A stretch of 64,000 bases of DNA from Isoetes taiwanensis. Taxonomy: Eukaryota; Streptophyta; Lycopodiopsida; Isoetales; Isoetaceae. The notes under the pieces are model-generated. The model was not told the origin of the DNA. It searched no databases and worked only from the letters and a program-made list of their open reading frames with translations. The position numbers and the translations under genes are program-made. The stretch is from contig JAJEKV010000011.1 of the NCBI GenBank assembly GCA_021234155.1, positions 9,279,712 through 9,343,711 on the forward strand, given 5' to 3'. Positions 1 to 12,886 of the stretch are shown in pieces (position 1 is the first letter of the stretch; each line of letters starts with the position of its first letter).

Positions 1-544
1 TTAGTCTGGAAATTGGGCTGGCAATGAATGGTAGAATGATGAAAAACAAAAGCGGAAGACGAGCTCAACACCAGCACTGCCTGGAAAGTTTCTCAGCACC
101 ACAAGATTTTTAGAATAAGCTAGCCATTTCCCTAAACTGACTGTTTGGATGACACCCTAGTACCATACCCAGCCATCGTGATATTTAAGAACATTGAAGG
201 TTTCCACCATCAAAATATCAAGAGCTCAGGACAACAATCTAGAGTTTTCTGCTCTTTGAATTGACAGGTTGCGCCTACTCCAGGACATGCAAAGGGTGTG
301 TTAATCATCGTGGTATGGCTTTTACTAGAGATACTAGAAAAATGGCAGTCTTCTAGTCAAAAAATGAGATTAGAGGGTAGGTTATTATATGGTTCAAATG
401 ATTGAGCAGTGTTCTGAGAATGATGGAGAATGATGGAAACTTAGGGAATTATGTTTTACCTTTGTTTGTGGAAAGTGGCAAAGATATCGGATGGTCACGA
501 GGCTTTCAACGGATTACTTCATCTAAATGAGCATTCCCGGACTT
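1..544. other. No gene seen
   Basis: No reading frame with recognisable protein similarity, no RNA gene and no clear repeat was found in this AT-rich stretch. It may be diverged upstream sequence of the PPR relic that follows. Confidence 0.4.
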
Positions 545-1500
545 CTCTCGATTTTAGGATATATTGAAATTGGACAGCCCGATCATGCTTTTAAGGTCTA
601 TGAGAGGATGCAAAGGGATAGCATAGAACCTCATGTTACACACTTATAGCTTTCTTTGCGAGGCTTGTGCAAGATTGAAAGATATTGAAAGAGGGCGTTG
701 GTTTCATATTCACATTAGTAAAATCAAACTTGGCAAAGACATCTCTGTTATCAATGCATTAATGGACATGTATATCAAATGTAGTTGCCTAATGAGGCAC
801 GGAATGTCTTTAACCGGTACAATCTGTTAGAGACGTTTTGTCCTACAACTTTTACTTGCGGGGATATGTTGAAAATGGGTGCAATCGTGAAGCAACGCGA
901 TGCTACCAACAAATGCAAGATGAATGCTTATCTCCTAGTGCCCTCACATTTGTTTACATCCTATGAGATATTCGCAAATGGGATTTGAGAAGGATATTTA
1001 CATTGGAAATAGTTTGGTTGACATGTATGCCAAATGCGACTCATTTAGAGAAGCACACAAAGTTTTTGACAAGTTTGTTGTTCCAAAGTGTAGTTTCATG
1101 GACATCAATAATTGGAGGATATGCCAACCGGTCAATGTGATCAATGGCATTGCATTGCTTTTGAGCGGATGAAACGAATGGCATATCCCCGGATGTTGTT
1201 ACATTTATTTGTTGCTTGAAGGCTGCGGTAGCTCGGGGACCATAAACCGGGCGAGAAGGATTCATGCGGATATTGTACAAAAGGGATCCGAAAGACAACT
1301 TTCTACTTGCAATGCTTTGATTGACATGTATTATGCAAAGGTCGAGAAACTCATGTCAAGATTTTTACGCGAGGGGTTTGAGAAGATTGTTCGCTTAGCA
1401 ACAACTTCTTTGGGCATGTATGCTAAGTGTGGATCTCTTCTGAAGCCTTGGAGATCTTTGACAAGCTTCGGTTCGAGATGATGTCTCTTGGACACAAATT
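545..1500 (+). pseudogene. PPR (pentatricopeptide repeat) protein pseudogene, PLS type
   Basis: Reading across frames gives successive PPR motifs. They include a segment with DHAFKVYERMQRDSIEP, one with GRWFHIHISKIKL and NALMDMYIKCSCL, one with IGNSLVDMYAKCDSFREAHK, and one with RRIHADIVQKG and NALIDMY. The VDMYAKC and ALIDMY signatures are typical of plant PLS-class PPR proteins, which bind organellar RNA and often specify C-to-U editing sites. The frame changes near 790-960, 1,100-1,210 and 1,340-1,380, and stops interrupt it, so it cannot encode a full protein. Family assignment is strong. The subclass, and whether an E/DYW tail ever followed, cannot be told from this piece. Confidence 0.85.
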
Positions 1501-4500
1501 ATGATGGGTTTTGTTGAAGGTGAGTCTATGAAATCTGATGATGTCTATATGCTTGCCTTCCTTTTGAACTTTGCCAATCATTGTATGTGAGCTACGGCAA
1601 TGGATTCACAAGTTCAAGTGGGCCGTAACTTATGTCCAATGCATATGGTTTTGTTCTTGCGGGATGTCGGGTTGTTCTTGGAGCATGTCGGGTTTTATGT
1701 TCCAAAGCAACATGTCCACGTGATCACATTATAATTAAAGTTGATGATCTATCTTCTATTTCATGGCAAAGGACAAGGATGATCAAGTAAGCACATGGAA
1801 GTTGCAAGAAATGTATTGGCGCTGGACTTGACATCCTCTCCACGTTTTTGGGGATGAGATACTTCGATTTTAATGCCTCGGTCTAGGTGGTTATGTTTTT
1901 TAAGCTTCAATAGCATTTTGTATGGTGTAATAATGGCTATTTAGAAAATAACGCATAAGGTTTTATTACAACAACTCTTGCTTTAAGTGCAGTTCACGGA
2001 TAACCACCCTCATGCTTTAAGTCCGCTATTTCAGAACCTATGGAGAGGTGAGGTGGCGAGAATCTCTGAAGCTTCTTTTTACTCGTTGAAATCCATGTCC
2101 TAATTCTTTATTTTCTGGTGTAATGAACTTCTTTGGCGGAATTTGCCCGGCAACTCTAAATCCAAAGATGCTCACATGCGTGCAATGATCAAGCTTGATT
2201 CCCGTATCATTTTGTATCCAATTCTCAAATCCATGTGCTACTATAACATGTTCTTTATAGTTCAAGCGCCAAGGCTCCATTTTGCAAAATAAAGCTAATT
2301 AAATCACAGTCAATCATTCTTCACATTTGCAATTGCTCGTTATTTATGCTTCAAAGGCGACATAACCATGTATTCGCTTCGAAATCCACGTCCTAATGTG
2401 ACATGATCGTTGTTTTTCAAGTATCCAAATTCTCTTTCTATCTTTGGGCTGCATTTTGCAAGATAGCAAGGAGTTCTCTTTTGAATGTTATTGTTTGAGT
2501 TACCGATTTTGACATGCTCACTTAAGCTAGAAAGTCACCCGATGGGTCATCATTTCTTCTTGCTTCTGTTGTTGAGAGTGTTGAATACCATATTAGAACT
2601 GAAAAATTTGCATGTTTCGCCTATTTTCCACAGCAATAGATAGTCATGCAACATTTAAGGTTACGCGGTTTCCGTCCATGATACTAGTGTAGAAGCGGTT
2701 ATTCTAGGCCGAGTTTTTTTGTCGGGTTGCGGCATAGATAAGATTGTTATAATGTGTTTGACGGTTGGAGGAGAGGACACCGGCTTCGAGAATGAAGCCA
2801 TCGATTTTAAACAAATTGATCCATATTTGCTTATATAAGATGGGCATCGATTTTAAACAAATTGATGTATATCTTTGCTTTAACAAGATGGGGAGGAGCA
2901 AGATCGTTCATGAATATGCAGATGACGTGCACTTCATAAAAAATGACTTCTTTCTTCTAAGTGAACCCAAGCATTCTTTGTCAATTAGAGACTTTGAAAT
3001 TATTTGACGTATATATATTATGGTATTAAAATCATGGCATTGACTTTAGTTGTTTACCAACGAGTTGTATCCACCCCGGTTTATGCAGCCTATGTGAACA
3101 GAAGCATTGAGTTGATTTTTGCAGAGGGTGCTCGCTCTAATTCGAGGTCTTCTTCTCCTTGCAAATTGCACTTTGTATTTGGAAATGTAAGCCAGATGTT
3201 GAACCATTAGGCAATGCCATTATACGAAATTGCATAAGTGTCACTCTATGGTTTTTGTTAAAAGTATAGCCCGAAGAAATACTTGAAACTTACACATTAT
3301 TACTAAATGGGAGGAAGTGTCCCTACATCGCCCCTGATGAGTAACAAAATAATAGTACTACGCAGAGAAGTTCCAAGTTAATGTTAGATGTGTTTTATGT
3401 AGGGGAAAAAATTATTTGTAGTCAAATTGGAGGTAAAGTTGCTATTCCACAGGGGATGGAGCTCTAGTTGCAACTGTTCCTATTTGTAGTCAAATTGGCT
3501 CTAGTTGCAACTGTTCCTATTTGTAGTCAAATTGGAGGTAAAGTTGCTATTCCACAGGGGATGGAGCTCATGATGTTACATCTAGGTCATATGATAGCCA
3601 TATCCTGTAAGATGACCGTTCAATATTAAATTATGTTGTATAAGAGCTAAAATATATTATTCACCCTGATTCATTGTATTACATCCATGTGTTCATTACA
3701 ATTCAAAATAATGCTTGGATCACAATGCCTGGAAAGTTATTAAAAGCTATTTTTGCTCGTCACAAACAATAACATAATGATCTATAGGCACATAGTGTTG
3801 TCTGCAACTCAAATCTCGAGTATCATTAAATAACACTGGCAGGCCACACTTTTAGTTTGATGTATGTGTTCTCAATGCTATGCTTTTGCAACTTAGACCT
3901 CCCAATATTGATAGTTTGGAAGATATAAAGGAATCCTACAGGATGTGAGAGAATAGGGTTGGGAAATTTTTTACATTTAAAACTTTTAGAGCAGTGACTA
4001 GCACATATAAAAAATGAAGCATAGATGACCACGATTTCATCAATTCAAATGCCAAACCCATACACACAATTTTATCAATTCAAATGCTAAACAGAAATTG
4101 GTCTTTTTTTGCTCTTATGTTGACATTCATGTAGAAAGCTATCTATAATGGAAGCTAGATACTTATGTCAATAGTACATGGGATGAGGCCTACCATATCT
4201 GGATAAGCAACAACAAAATCAATCGCCCTTGGGCAGAGTGCAATTTTTCAAACATGAAATTTTACCTAGCAAAATTGTAACTGGAGATGTGTCGTTCAGA
4301 TTTCCAATGATTGGAAAAGAAATTTTAGATTTCATTGCTGTGGTTGGTTATGGTTTTTTTTTTTTTCCTTATATTTATTTCTTAACCAAAATAATATCCC
4401 CATAAATAATACTGAGCTTCATTGAATGGCTATTGGGTAAAGAGTTTAGCTTAAAACTTCATGACTTTGGGATATATGCATATTGTCCTTTGTGCTATTC

Positions 4501-4610
4501 TTAGTCTTGGATTTTGCTCCCAGATGTTCATAAACCACGTTGGAAACAAGCTTTCAGCATGGCACTTTGCGTAGCATTGGATCATTTTTATTTTGTTGAT
4601 GAAAAAAGTT
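1501..4610. other. Gene-poor stretch with small direct duplications
   Basis: The first ~60 bases may still be decayed PPR sequence. At 2,805-2,890 a ~40-bp unit containing GATTTTAAACAAATTGAT occurs twice. At 3,415-3,570 a ~60-bp unit (Key: GGAGGTAAAGTTGCTATTCC) is duplicated, with a shorter piece between the copies. An open minus-strand stretch at 2,038-2,280 has a coding-like composition but matches nothing I recognise. Confidence 0.4.
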
Positions 4611-4623
4611 CTAATAAACAATT

Positions 4624-4932
4624 GTGAGCTTATGGCTGCTAGAAGTTTTAATAAACAATGGTGAGCTTGCCTGCCCTACCGAACCAATTGATGGCTATTC
4701 ACCTAAAGTTAGGATTCAAGATAGTGGGGATTTTGATGGAGATACACTCCATGTATTTGTTCCGCAATCAGTGAAAACTAGGGCAAGAGTATCAGAGTTA
4801 TTATGGATTGTGAAACAAGCTTTCAGCATGGCACTTCCACTGAAATTGAACCATTCATATTCTGTGGATGAAGAAGTTCTAATAAATGGTGGTGGACTTC
4901 TGACTACTAGAAGTTCTAATAAACAATGGTGA
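4624..4932 (+). pseudogene. Fragment of a plant Pol IV/V-type RNA polymerase largest subunit
   Basis: The frame contains GDFDGDTLHVFVPQS followed by KTRARVSELLWIVKQ. DFDGD is the metal A (Mg-binding) active-site motif of multisubunit RNA polymerase largest subunits. The following aromatic and HxxxPQS pattern, rather than NADFDGDEMN, is closer to the plant-specific Pol IV/Pol V subunits (NRPD1/NRPE1), which act in RNA-directed DNA methylation. Only this active-site region is present. It is bracketed by internal duplications: the string with CTAATAAACAATGGTGAGC recurs at about 4,611, 4,650 and 4,905, and an AAACAAGCTTTCAGCATGGC string recurs at 4,548 and 4,815. This points to a scrambled relic rather than an exon of a working gene. 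Choosing Pol IV/V over Pol II is inference from a short match. Confidence 0.62.
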
Positions 4933-5441
4933 GCTTCATCTAATGGCTATGAGTCAAGGGATTTGGCTTAAAACATCATGATTTTGGGTTAGATGGATAC
5001 TTCCATTTGTGTAACAGGACAATTGAGAGGGTAAAAATCTCAAACAAGATGCACATTAAAGACATTAATAGGTCATCATATAAATTAACTGATATGATAC
5101 TTGAATTTAACTTGAGCAAACGAAACTTTGGGATTTACCTATGACATATGATAAGAGAGACTACTGTACGAAACTATATGGCAATGTCGACCGATTCAGC
5201 TTCCACTACGAGTTCTTCTTCCACTGTGAAGTCACCCATTGATAGTACAAAGACTTGTATATATATATTTTTTTTACATTGCTTTTGAATGTTCAGGAAA
5301 ATATGAAGGTTGTCCTTCTCCAAGCTTACATTTAGTTCACTTTCACATGTCCACAATCGCTTTCACGGGTCCATAGCTGATATTCTGCTGACTTTATAGA
5401 AAACCTCATTTGTGATGAGTTTGACAAAAGAAATGTTCGCG

Positions 5442-5460
5442 GCGGCCTTGGCCGCCGTGA
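5442..5460. repeat. GCGGCGGC...GCCGCC palindrome (fold-back element end)
   Basis: A GC-rich perfect-arm palindrome, GCGGCGGCCTTGGCCGCCG, sits in AT-rich DNA. Its flanks (TTCG before, TGATAAATTTCTT after) match the reverse complement of the palindrome near 11,027, so it is a dispersed unit and not a chance stem. Confidence 0.6.
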
Positions 5461-5472
5461 TAAATTTCTTGT

Positions 5473-6030
5473 AGCAATTATCTTATAAAGTTGTAAACAT
5501 AAGCCATGTGATTGTGCAAACATTATAGCAAGAAAACTTTGCTAGTAAAACTTGTAAGAGAGAATTGCGAATAGGTCCGTGATCTTTCTGATGGGAATGG
5601 ACTAGATCTTCACCCTACCTGACTGATTAAGAGCATCACATGTGGTCTCCGATTGGAACAGAGAGAAACGTTAGGTTTATCAAAGCAGTTTTCCCTCCTC
5701 CATCAAATTTGATACAAGATTTGAACAACCTGCCAGGGCGCAGATGTCAGAAGAATCCAATTCTCCATAGTACTTGCACAGTGACTCGTTGTTTGAAGTA
5801 AAGCCAAACTGCTCATACTGAACTAGAATTCCCTTTCTATTTTTAAGCCTTCTTATGGATCAGAGTCTATGTAGAGTAGCTTGATCAATCTGGAAAGCAA
5901 AAAACCAGTACCAGTGCTCATATCATTTGTTAAAATACAATTCATGTTGCTCTTTTCAGTTACGACATTGTTGCGAGATCTGTAAATATCTTAAATTCTC
6001 ATAAGCTTGCAATATTTTCGTTTGGTATTT
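5473..6030. repeat. Dispersed repeat, partner at 26,225-26,790
   Basis: This block and 26,225-26,790 align along almost their whole length. Shared strings include AAACATAAGCCATGTGATTG, GGACTAGATCTTCACCCTAC and CTTGCACAGTGACTCGTTGT, with scattered substitutions. In this copy it runs directly into the TAZ zinc-finger relic. In the other copy the similarity stops at about 26,790. Confidence 0.8.
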
Positions 6031-6479
6031 GCAAGCGGTATTCCAGAAAAGTAAAATTCGCCCAAATCCCATCTCTGGTTGGGGAGATATCGCCAATTAA
6101 AGTCCGAGTTCTATTTATAGAAGTATCTGCGACTTTAACCTTCTTGCAGTTCAGGCATCTTCCCTCGTCCTTTATTTTGCAATCTTGAAAATGTCGAAGA
6201 GTATTTCTATAATTCAAATACCAAGGACGGTATTTGCAAGAAGAATCACATGAAGAAGACATAGATACATGGCACAACACATCCATACATAACTTGGCAT
6301 GTAATTCCATTTTGTTGGACCCTCGTGGCCAGCAGACCCGCTTGCTTTGTTGCTTCATAGTTTGCTTTATATAGTAATAACAAATTCCATCTGACCAGGT
6401 TTCCATCAATCTGGTACAACACGCCAAATTTCAACTCCTGGAATGGGGCAATGAAAAAGAGTGCTAAATGTCTCTTCAT
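5999..6479 (-). pseudogene. TAZ-type zinc-finger protein relic
   Basis: The minus-strand frame contains CHVSMSSSCDSSCKYRPWYL, then HFQDCKIKDEGRCLNCKK. The spacing HxxxC...CxxxC...HxxxC...CxxC is that of a TAZ zinc finger, found in plant p300/CBP-like acetyltransferases (HAC) and BT adaptor proteins, where it binds transcription factors. It resembles the second TAZ half of the two larger copies at 16.0-17.1 and 28.8-30.0 kb. No acetyltransferase or BTB domain is seen nearby. Only one or two exons remain and the start is uncertain, so I treat it as a relic. Confidence 0.6.
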
Positions 6480-7004
6480 ATATTCTGCTATAGCTTCTAT
6501 ATTGATGTTTTTTTCATTTCAAATCTTGAGAAGTGGGTATCGTTCATGCTTAATTTCTCAAGAAACTTGATGTTCATGCTTAATTTTCGAGTAAATTATC
6601 AGTAGAAAAGAAACAAGGAATTGTTCTAATCAGGATTCCATTTTTGTTTGATAACTTTCACTTAGTTGCCTATGGAGGATATGTCTTAACCAAGCTTCCA
6701 ATTTTGTTTTTTATATAATCAAGCTTTCAGTTTTGCGTAATATGCTCCTTCCAGGCATAGACCTTCAAACCGCATCCATTTGGCTTCATGAATAGATTGA
6801 TTGTTATGTCCGCTCAAATCTTAATGATCCTCCACTGTTGTCTCAAACTCTTACATTATCCCGAGAAAACATAGACTTGCCCTTCCAAACAGGATTGTTG
6901 CCTCTATTTTAATTGAGCATGGTGCATTGTCTTATTGTCAAATCTATCCATATGACAATGTTTGTCTCATCTTTACATCCTCTCAAGTGTTTAAAAGCAC
7001 AACA

Positions 7005-8160
7005 TAATGATAATGTTTGCCCGATCACAAATCGTATCTTTATAACTTAAGATTGTCAAAGGTTTTGGATGGTATTCGTATAAGAATACTATAAATCTTG
7101 ATGGTGGCACTGTGGATTCGAAATAGGGGAATTGAAACAGAGGAATCTGGGGTTTTATTTCTCTGGCGTTTAGGGCCAAAGCATCCCAATGCAGCAGGCG
7201 GTTATGGCAGCTATGGCGGCTCCACGCTTGTGTAGGCATTGTGGCGGCTACGGCGCCTCCAATTTTTATGTAGGAACTGTGGCAAATATGGCGCTTTTGT
7301 AGGAACTGTGGCAGTTATGGCCCCTTTTTTTTTTTTGCTTGCTTTTTAATCTATTTTGACAGCTAAGCTTACAAAGGAAAGAAAAGGAAAGTTCAGATGC
7401 AATTTGTGGTAAAAAAACAGGGGTCGTGGCCATGGATTGTTGGGCACAAAACCCTTCTTGTTCCAACATGATTCTGCAGTGAAGCGCATAAGACAGGTTG
7501 TAGGTGTTTAATTTTCATTTTGTATATATTTTATGTTTGTCTTCAGTGGATTTCAAGCTATGAAGGAGAGCCGAAACAAGGAAGACCGCATGCCTATGGA
7601 ATCATACAACATAAAAGTTTTACTATTTCATGCCTTTGTTCTGACCTTCAGATAAGATGGTCGAACACGTCCTCCTCATGGAATTCCAGGTAAGCCATAA
7701 GCATTGGATTGGAACTAAAGTTTGATTCCCCAAGCTCATGTTTGTGCTGTAAAGAAAGAGTCGACTTGGTTAATTTGCTTTGAGTGTTGCTATATTGTAT
7801 TCATGTGCTGCCATATTGTACAAGGTGGAGTGTGCCTGAATACTACTTCAACCCATGGTGTTGGGTAAGGGGCGCCCCTATTAAATGGGATCAACTTGAC
7901 CGCATGCTAACCCAAAGCTAGAGGCCGAGATCTTCTGCGCCGACATATTCCACAGAAGATGTCGTCTAACAGCCTCAAAGCAATAATACACACTCAAAGC
8001 AGACACTAAGATACCCCTTCTCCTTGTTGCTAATTGATTATATTGCATGCCATACATTGATACTTTATTGAGCTTGTTTGATGTGTGTTTTAGATTGGAC
8101 AACATGTGGTTGCATTTGTTCATCTTGTTCAATAGCTAGAGAATTGGACCTAGACATGGT
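7005..8160. repeat. Dispersed repeat family, copy 1
   Basis: About 1.1 kb that aligns with 9,534-10,625 over its length and with 27,357-28,030 over its second half. Landmark strings are GGCGGTTATGGCAGCTATGG, GGGGTCGTGGCCATGGATTG and TTGGGTAAGGGGCGCCCCTA. It contains no convincing coding sequence: open stretches are short and not conserved between copies. It may be a non-autonomous retroelement piece, but no LTR or TIR boundary could be fixed by eye. Confidence 0.75.
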
Positions 8161-9533
8161 GCAAAAATTATTTGAATGTATTTGTGTGCTTGGAGATGCC
8201 AGGCATTAGTTGGATGTATGAAATAGGTAGATGTAATGGAGTTTGTAGGTGTAGGAATATAATATTGTATAAGTAGATGGAATGGAGTATTAAGATGTGA
8301 ACATAGCATAGCATTTTCTTTCTTTATGTTTAAGTCTAATGCATAGGTTGTGATAAAGTCAAAATGAAAGATATTAGCTATTAATTGCTTTAGCATGTAC
8401 GCTTAGGTGTAAATGGGTCTGATTTGTCGGCCGTATGCAAAGTGGGTCGCTTAATGGTTAATCAACGGGGCCCAAATTGTTGTTTCAAGGTAGAGTTCTG
8501 ACGTAATCTTTTAGCAACAGAGGTTTTATGGCGTTTTTAGCATGGTTAATGTCAAAATTTGCAAGACTCTTACCTAAATATGTAGGTCTCTTGAAGGTCT
8601 TTCCAAAGATGTCTTCAGTTAGACAAATAGAGTTGTATCAAGAAAATTATGCCCAATTTTGTACGGCTGTATTTTTTAGACAAAAAAGTTTTTGGTATTT
8701 TTAGCATAGATGGGCTCAAAATTTGCTGAAATCGTACCTAACATGAGAGCTAGATATTTGAAAGTTTTTCCCAACGGTGTATTACTTTTGACAAATAGAG
8801 TTGTATTAAGAAAGTTACGGCCAATTTTAGTGCGATTGTAATTTTTATGACAGTAAAAGTATGGTAGTTTTAGCTAGGTACTATTTGTGGTTTGTCTTGC
8901 TTAATAGATGTGTAAAACAGTAGAAGTTCAGATCTGAAGGTAATGGATACTAACCTTGTATTATCATCTAGCTGTCGTAAGCAGCCAGTAGTAGTTTAGT
9001 ATCTTTTACTGCAATAATTTGTACATGATTGAAGGCAAGTTTAAATTATGTATGTTTTACTCATAAATTGGAAATTATTACTGATTGCTTCGAGATGAGG
9101 GTCGATGAGCCAGATAGTCTTACTGCTTACTTGCTAGCGGCTTTGCACATACCCTTTTAAGGAATAACGTAATTGGTTCGGCAAGTGGTAACCAAGACTT
9201 CTTCTTCTTGAAGTAGATCTAGTTCTTGTGTTTGAGTTGATATGAACATATAGAAGTGATGATGGCTTAAAAATGAAGTGGTGAGATCTGTCCTAGATAC
9301 ATATATAGAAAGAGTAACAGTTTTGATTGTGGATATGCAATTTTATGCATGATTACTTTATAGAACATGTATTTTTTTTTTTTGGTTTGACATAGATATG
9401 CTTAAAGTGAAACTTTTTTTTACTGATATGTGGGTATTTCTCAAGTTGATAACATTGTTTATTGTTTCGAAGCATTATTTTGTGCGAATAATTTAGATAA
9501 TATGTCAAAGTGCCCTTAAGTTGTGGCCTGGAA
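8161..9533. other. Non-coding spacer with a degenerate ~180-bp duplication
   Basis: Two diverged units, about 8,535-8,705 and 8,700-8,880, share the order TTTTTAGCAT, CAAAATTTGC, GACAAATAGAGTTGTAT, AAGAAA and CCAATTTT. No gene or RNA was recognised in the rest. Confidence 0.4.
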
Positions 9534-10625
9534 TAACATATGATAATGTTTGCCCGATCACAAACCTTATCTTTATAACTTAATATTGTCAAAGGTTTTG
9601 GATGGTATTCCTATAAGAATACTATAAATGTTGACGGTGGCACTGTGATTTGAAATAGAGGAATTGAAACAGAGGAATCTGGGGTTTTATTTCTCTGACA
9701 TTTAGGGCCAAAGCATCTTAATGCAGTAGGCGGTTATGGCAGCTATGGCAGCTTCACGCTTGTGTAGGCACTGTGGCGGCTACGACGCCTCCAATTTTTC
9801 TGTACGAACTGTGGCGAGCATGCCACTTCTGTAGGAAATGTGGCAGTTATGGCGGGTTTTTTTTTTTTTTTTGTTGCTTGCTTTTTAATCTATTTTGACA
9901 CATGAGCTTGCAAAGGAAAGGAAAGTTCGGATGCAATTTGTGGTCGAAAAACAGGAGTCGTGACCATGGATTGTTGGGCGCAAAACCTTGCTTGTTCCAA
10001 CATGATTCTGTAGTGAAGTGAAGTGCATAAGACCTATGGAATCATACAGCATAAAAGTTTTACTGTTTCATGCCTTTGTTCTGACCTTCAGATAAGATAG
10101 TCGAACACGTCCTCTTCATGGCGTTCCAGGTAAGCCATGAGCATTGAATTGGAACTGGGGTTTGATTCCCCAATCTCATGTTTGTGCTGTAAAGAAAGAG
10201 TCAGACTTGGTTAATTTGCTTTGAGTGTTGCTATATTGTATTCATGTGCTGCCATATTGTACAAGGTGGAGTGTGCCTGAATACTACTTCAACCCATGGT
10301 GTTGGGTAAGGGGCGCCCCTATTAAATGGGATCAACTTGACCGCATGCTAACCCAAAGCTAGAGGCCGAGATCTTCTGCGCCGACATATTCCACAGAAGA
10401 TGTCGTCTAACAGCCTCAAAGCAATAATACACACTCAAAGCAGACACTAAGATACCCCTTCTCCTTGTTGCTAATTGATTATATTGCATGCCATACATTG
10501 ATACTTTATTGAGCTTGTTTGATGTGTGTTTTAGATTGGACAACACGTGGTTGCATTTGTTCATCTTGTTCAATAGCCAGAGAATTGGACCTAGACATGG
10601 CACAAAAATTATTTGAATGTATTTG
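9534..10625. repeat. Dispersed repeat family, copy 2
   Basis: Close copy of 7,005-8,160. The right 300 bp (about 10,300-10,600) is nearly identical to 7,860-8,150, including AAGCTAGAGGCCGAGATCTT. The left part differs by small indels and a longer poly-T near 9,857. Confidence 0.8.
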
Positions 10626-10769
10626 TCTATATCAATCCTATTCCTTAAAATAGTTATTTGACATTTTTAATTGTCAAAACCAAGAGTAAATCAACATTAG
10701 CAATTTTAGTTGTGCTTGAAATATGTTCTTTCTCCAATTAAGTTGTCATTACAAATGAATTGTCTTTGT

Positions 10770-10965
10770 TAGAATGTGTACCTAAGTACCACTAGCGGCT
10801 CCACAAGAACTTGCGCGTTTTCAAAACAAGTCTTGCCGCTCCACAAGAACTTGCGTTTTCAAAACAAGTCTTGTTAGAATGTGTACCTAAAACAAGTCTT
10901 GTTAGAATGTGTACCTAAGTACCACTTGCGGCTCCACAAGAACTTGCATTTTCAAAACAAGTGTT
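10770..10965. repeat. Short tandem duplications (GCTCCACAAGAACTTGCG unit)
   Basis: A ~60-bp unit holding GTTAGAATGTGTACCTAAGT, GCGGCTCCACAAGAACTTGC and TTTTCAAAACAAGTCTTG occurs as three irregular copies. A TAACCTTATTCG unit of ~36 bp is duplicated a little further on (11,085-11,150). Confidence 0.7.
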
Positions 10966-11025
10966 CCAATATCCCATAGCATGCCTTTTTGCTAGTTTAT
11001 TACTATTATTAATACAAGAAACTTA

Positions 11026-11049
11026 TCGCGGCGGCCAAGGCCGCCGCGA
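11026..11049. repeat. TCGCGGCGGCC...GGCCGCCGCGA palindrome
   Basis: This is a perfect inverted repeat around CCAAGG. It is the same unit as at 5,442 but in reverse orientation, with related flanks AAGAAACTTA and ACGTTTCTC. A shorter version, GCGGCGGCAACGCCGCCGC, lies at 32,512. These look like the terminal or fold-back parts of a small inverted-repeat element family. Confidence 0.6.
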
Positions 11050-12880
11050 ACGTTTCTCTTTCCCAGCCTTTTGTATACACTCATAACCTTATTCGGATTA
11101 TATGATAGATAATTCAATAACCTTATTCGAATCATATGATAGATAATTCAATAACATGTGGGACTATTGTCCATAACAAATGGCCTAACGTGCAACATCC
11201 TGCTATTCTACCAAGGTGAATAAGTAACAAATTTTTCTTTGAAATCGCATTTCAAAGAGTAAGATTGGACGAGGTGCTGATTAAGAAGCCTAAGGTGATT
11301 ATTAGATGCGCGGTTAAGGCATCATTAGATGCATTTGTTATTCGAAATGTTACGATGCGAATTTGTTGGCATAGTTGGCATTCTAGTGGTTTCAATCCCA
11401 AAAGATACATTCTAATACAAATAACTTCATCCAAAACCATACCGAAGAAAGAAAAGACTTGTCGGTATGATGCCTTGCTTGCTTCTAGCGATCCGCCATA
11501 CACACAACACAATAGCGACAATGCATTATCTGTTAAAAATTGGGGCTTTTCAATGGGGACAACTTTGTCCCTTGAATTCGACCCTTGGTGATGGACAATG
11601 ATGCTGGAATGCGAAAATTAATCCACGGCTTGCAAATCTTGCGATAAATGCAAAGAAATTAGAACCCACACATTCTGCATCATATTTTCCAGAGCATCCG
11701 AGGCTTCTCCCGTAAATCACAGTGCACGGGTCCTCAAAGTTTGCTTGAAGATTAGCAGCCATCGATTTGCTTCCATGGAAGATTTAGAGCATACCTAATT
11801 CCAACGAAGGGTCTGGGGTTGCGCAGGACTGCCATGCATGGAGTGATGGAGTGGCCATGGCTACATCTGCAGCCTAAGCGTTGCCGAAAGTGAGTGCCTA
11901 TGCTAAGCAATTGTCCGATTCTGACCAGGGAAGAAGAATGCTTATCAATTGTCCGATTCTGACCAGGGAAGAAGAATGCTTACCAATTTTTTTTCTAGCT
12001 CCCAAATCTCTTTCTTTGGTGGTGTAGGACCAGTATAAAGCTTTAGTAATTTTAAGCTTTAAGCGTAAACAGCACGGCACCTTGATATACAGGCACTATC
12101 CTTTGCCACACGAAGCTTCAAACACAGAGCTCTTTGCAAACTCTGGCCTTTTGCAAACACAGAGCTTCCAAACATAGGAAGGCTATGGTGTTGCTAGTTT
12201 CTGCTCCCACATGCGATCGACAATCTCGTGGACTTGATTGGCAAGTCGTTGATCTAAAAATTTGCTTACTAGTTAGCATTCTCCTCAATGAAACTCCATA
12301 AACCCTTCAACTAGAAGTAAATGCTTCATATTTTCAAGGACAGAAACTTTCCAACAAAGAAAGTAATAAAGTTCGTCATAATTGGCATAAAAGGGTGAAC
12401 CTGCAGAGGAGTGATCTGAAGGCTAACAAGCAAACGAGCTCAATGCCGGATGATTCCAAACTAAGTTCTACAAATAAGCAAAAAGCAAGAAAATTCAATA
12501 TCGTCCGTGACACATTCAGCTTATTAGCTTATTATGCACGTATCTGAAGAATAGAAAAGCAAACTAAGTTAAGATCTGGGAGGTTTCTGAATTTGACAGG
12601 AAGAAATTGCAAGACATCTCTCTTTATCTTCATGCCAAGAAGGTAACAGAATAGGAAGGAATAAATAGCATTGACTTCTGCCAGAACCTACAGTTTCCAG
12701 TCTTTTAAGCTTAACACTCCTATAGGAAATTTGGCTACAAAATAAAAGTCAAACAGCAATAAGCTTTAATGACTTATAATAGCAAATGCAATAGGAACAG
12801 ATGTTTCACTATAGAGGGATATGGAAAGTGTAGCTCCCAATTGGCTTCGATCACAGGTGAAATTAAAAAGGTTTTAGAGT
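11050..12880. other. Non-coding region with a 39-bp tandem duplication
   Basis: A unit holding CAATTGTCCGATTCTGACCA is repeated twice at about 11,908-11,985. Several open stretches (for example minus 11,550-11,762) have no recognisable family. The missing 3' half of the TPS gene would be expected here, and none of it is present. Confidence 0.45.
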
Positions 12881-12886
12881 ATACAC

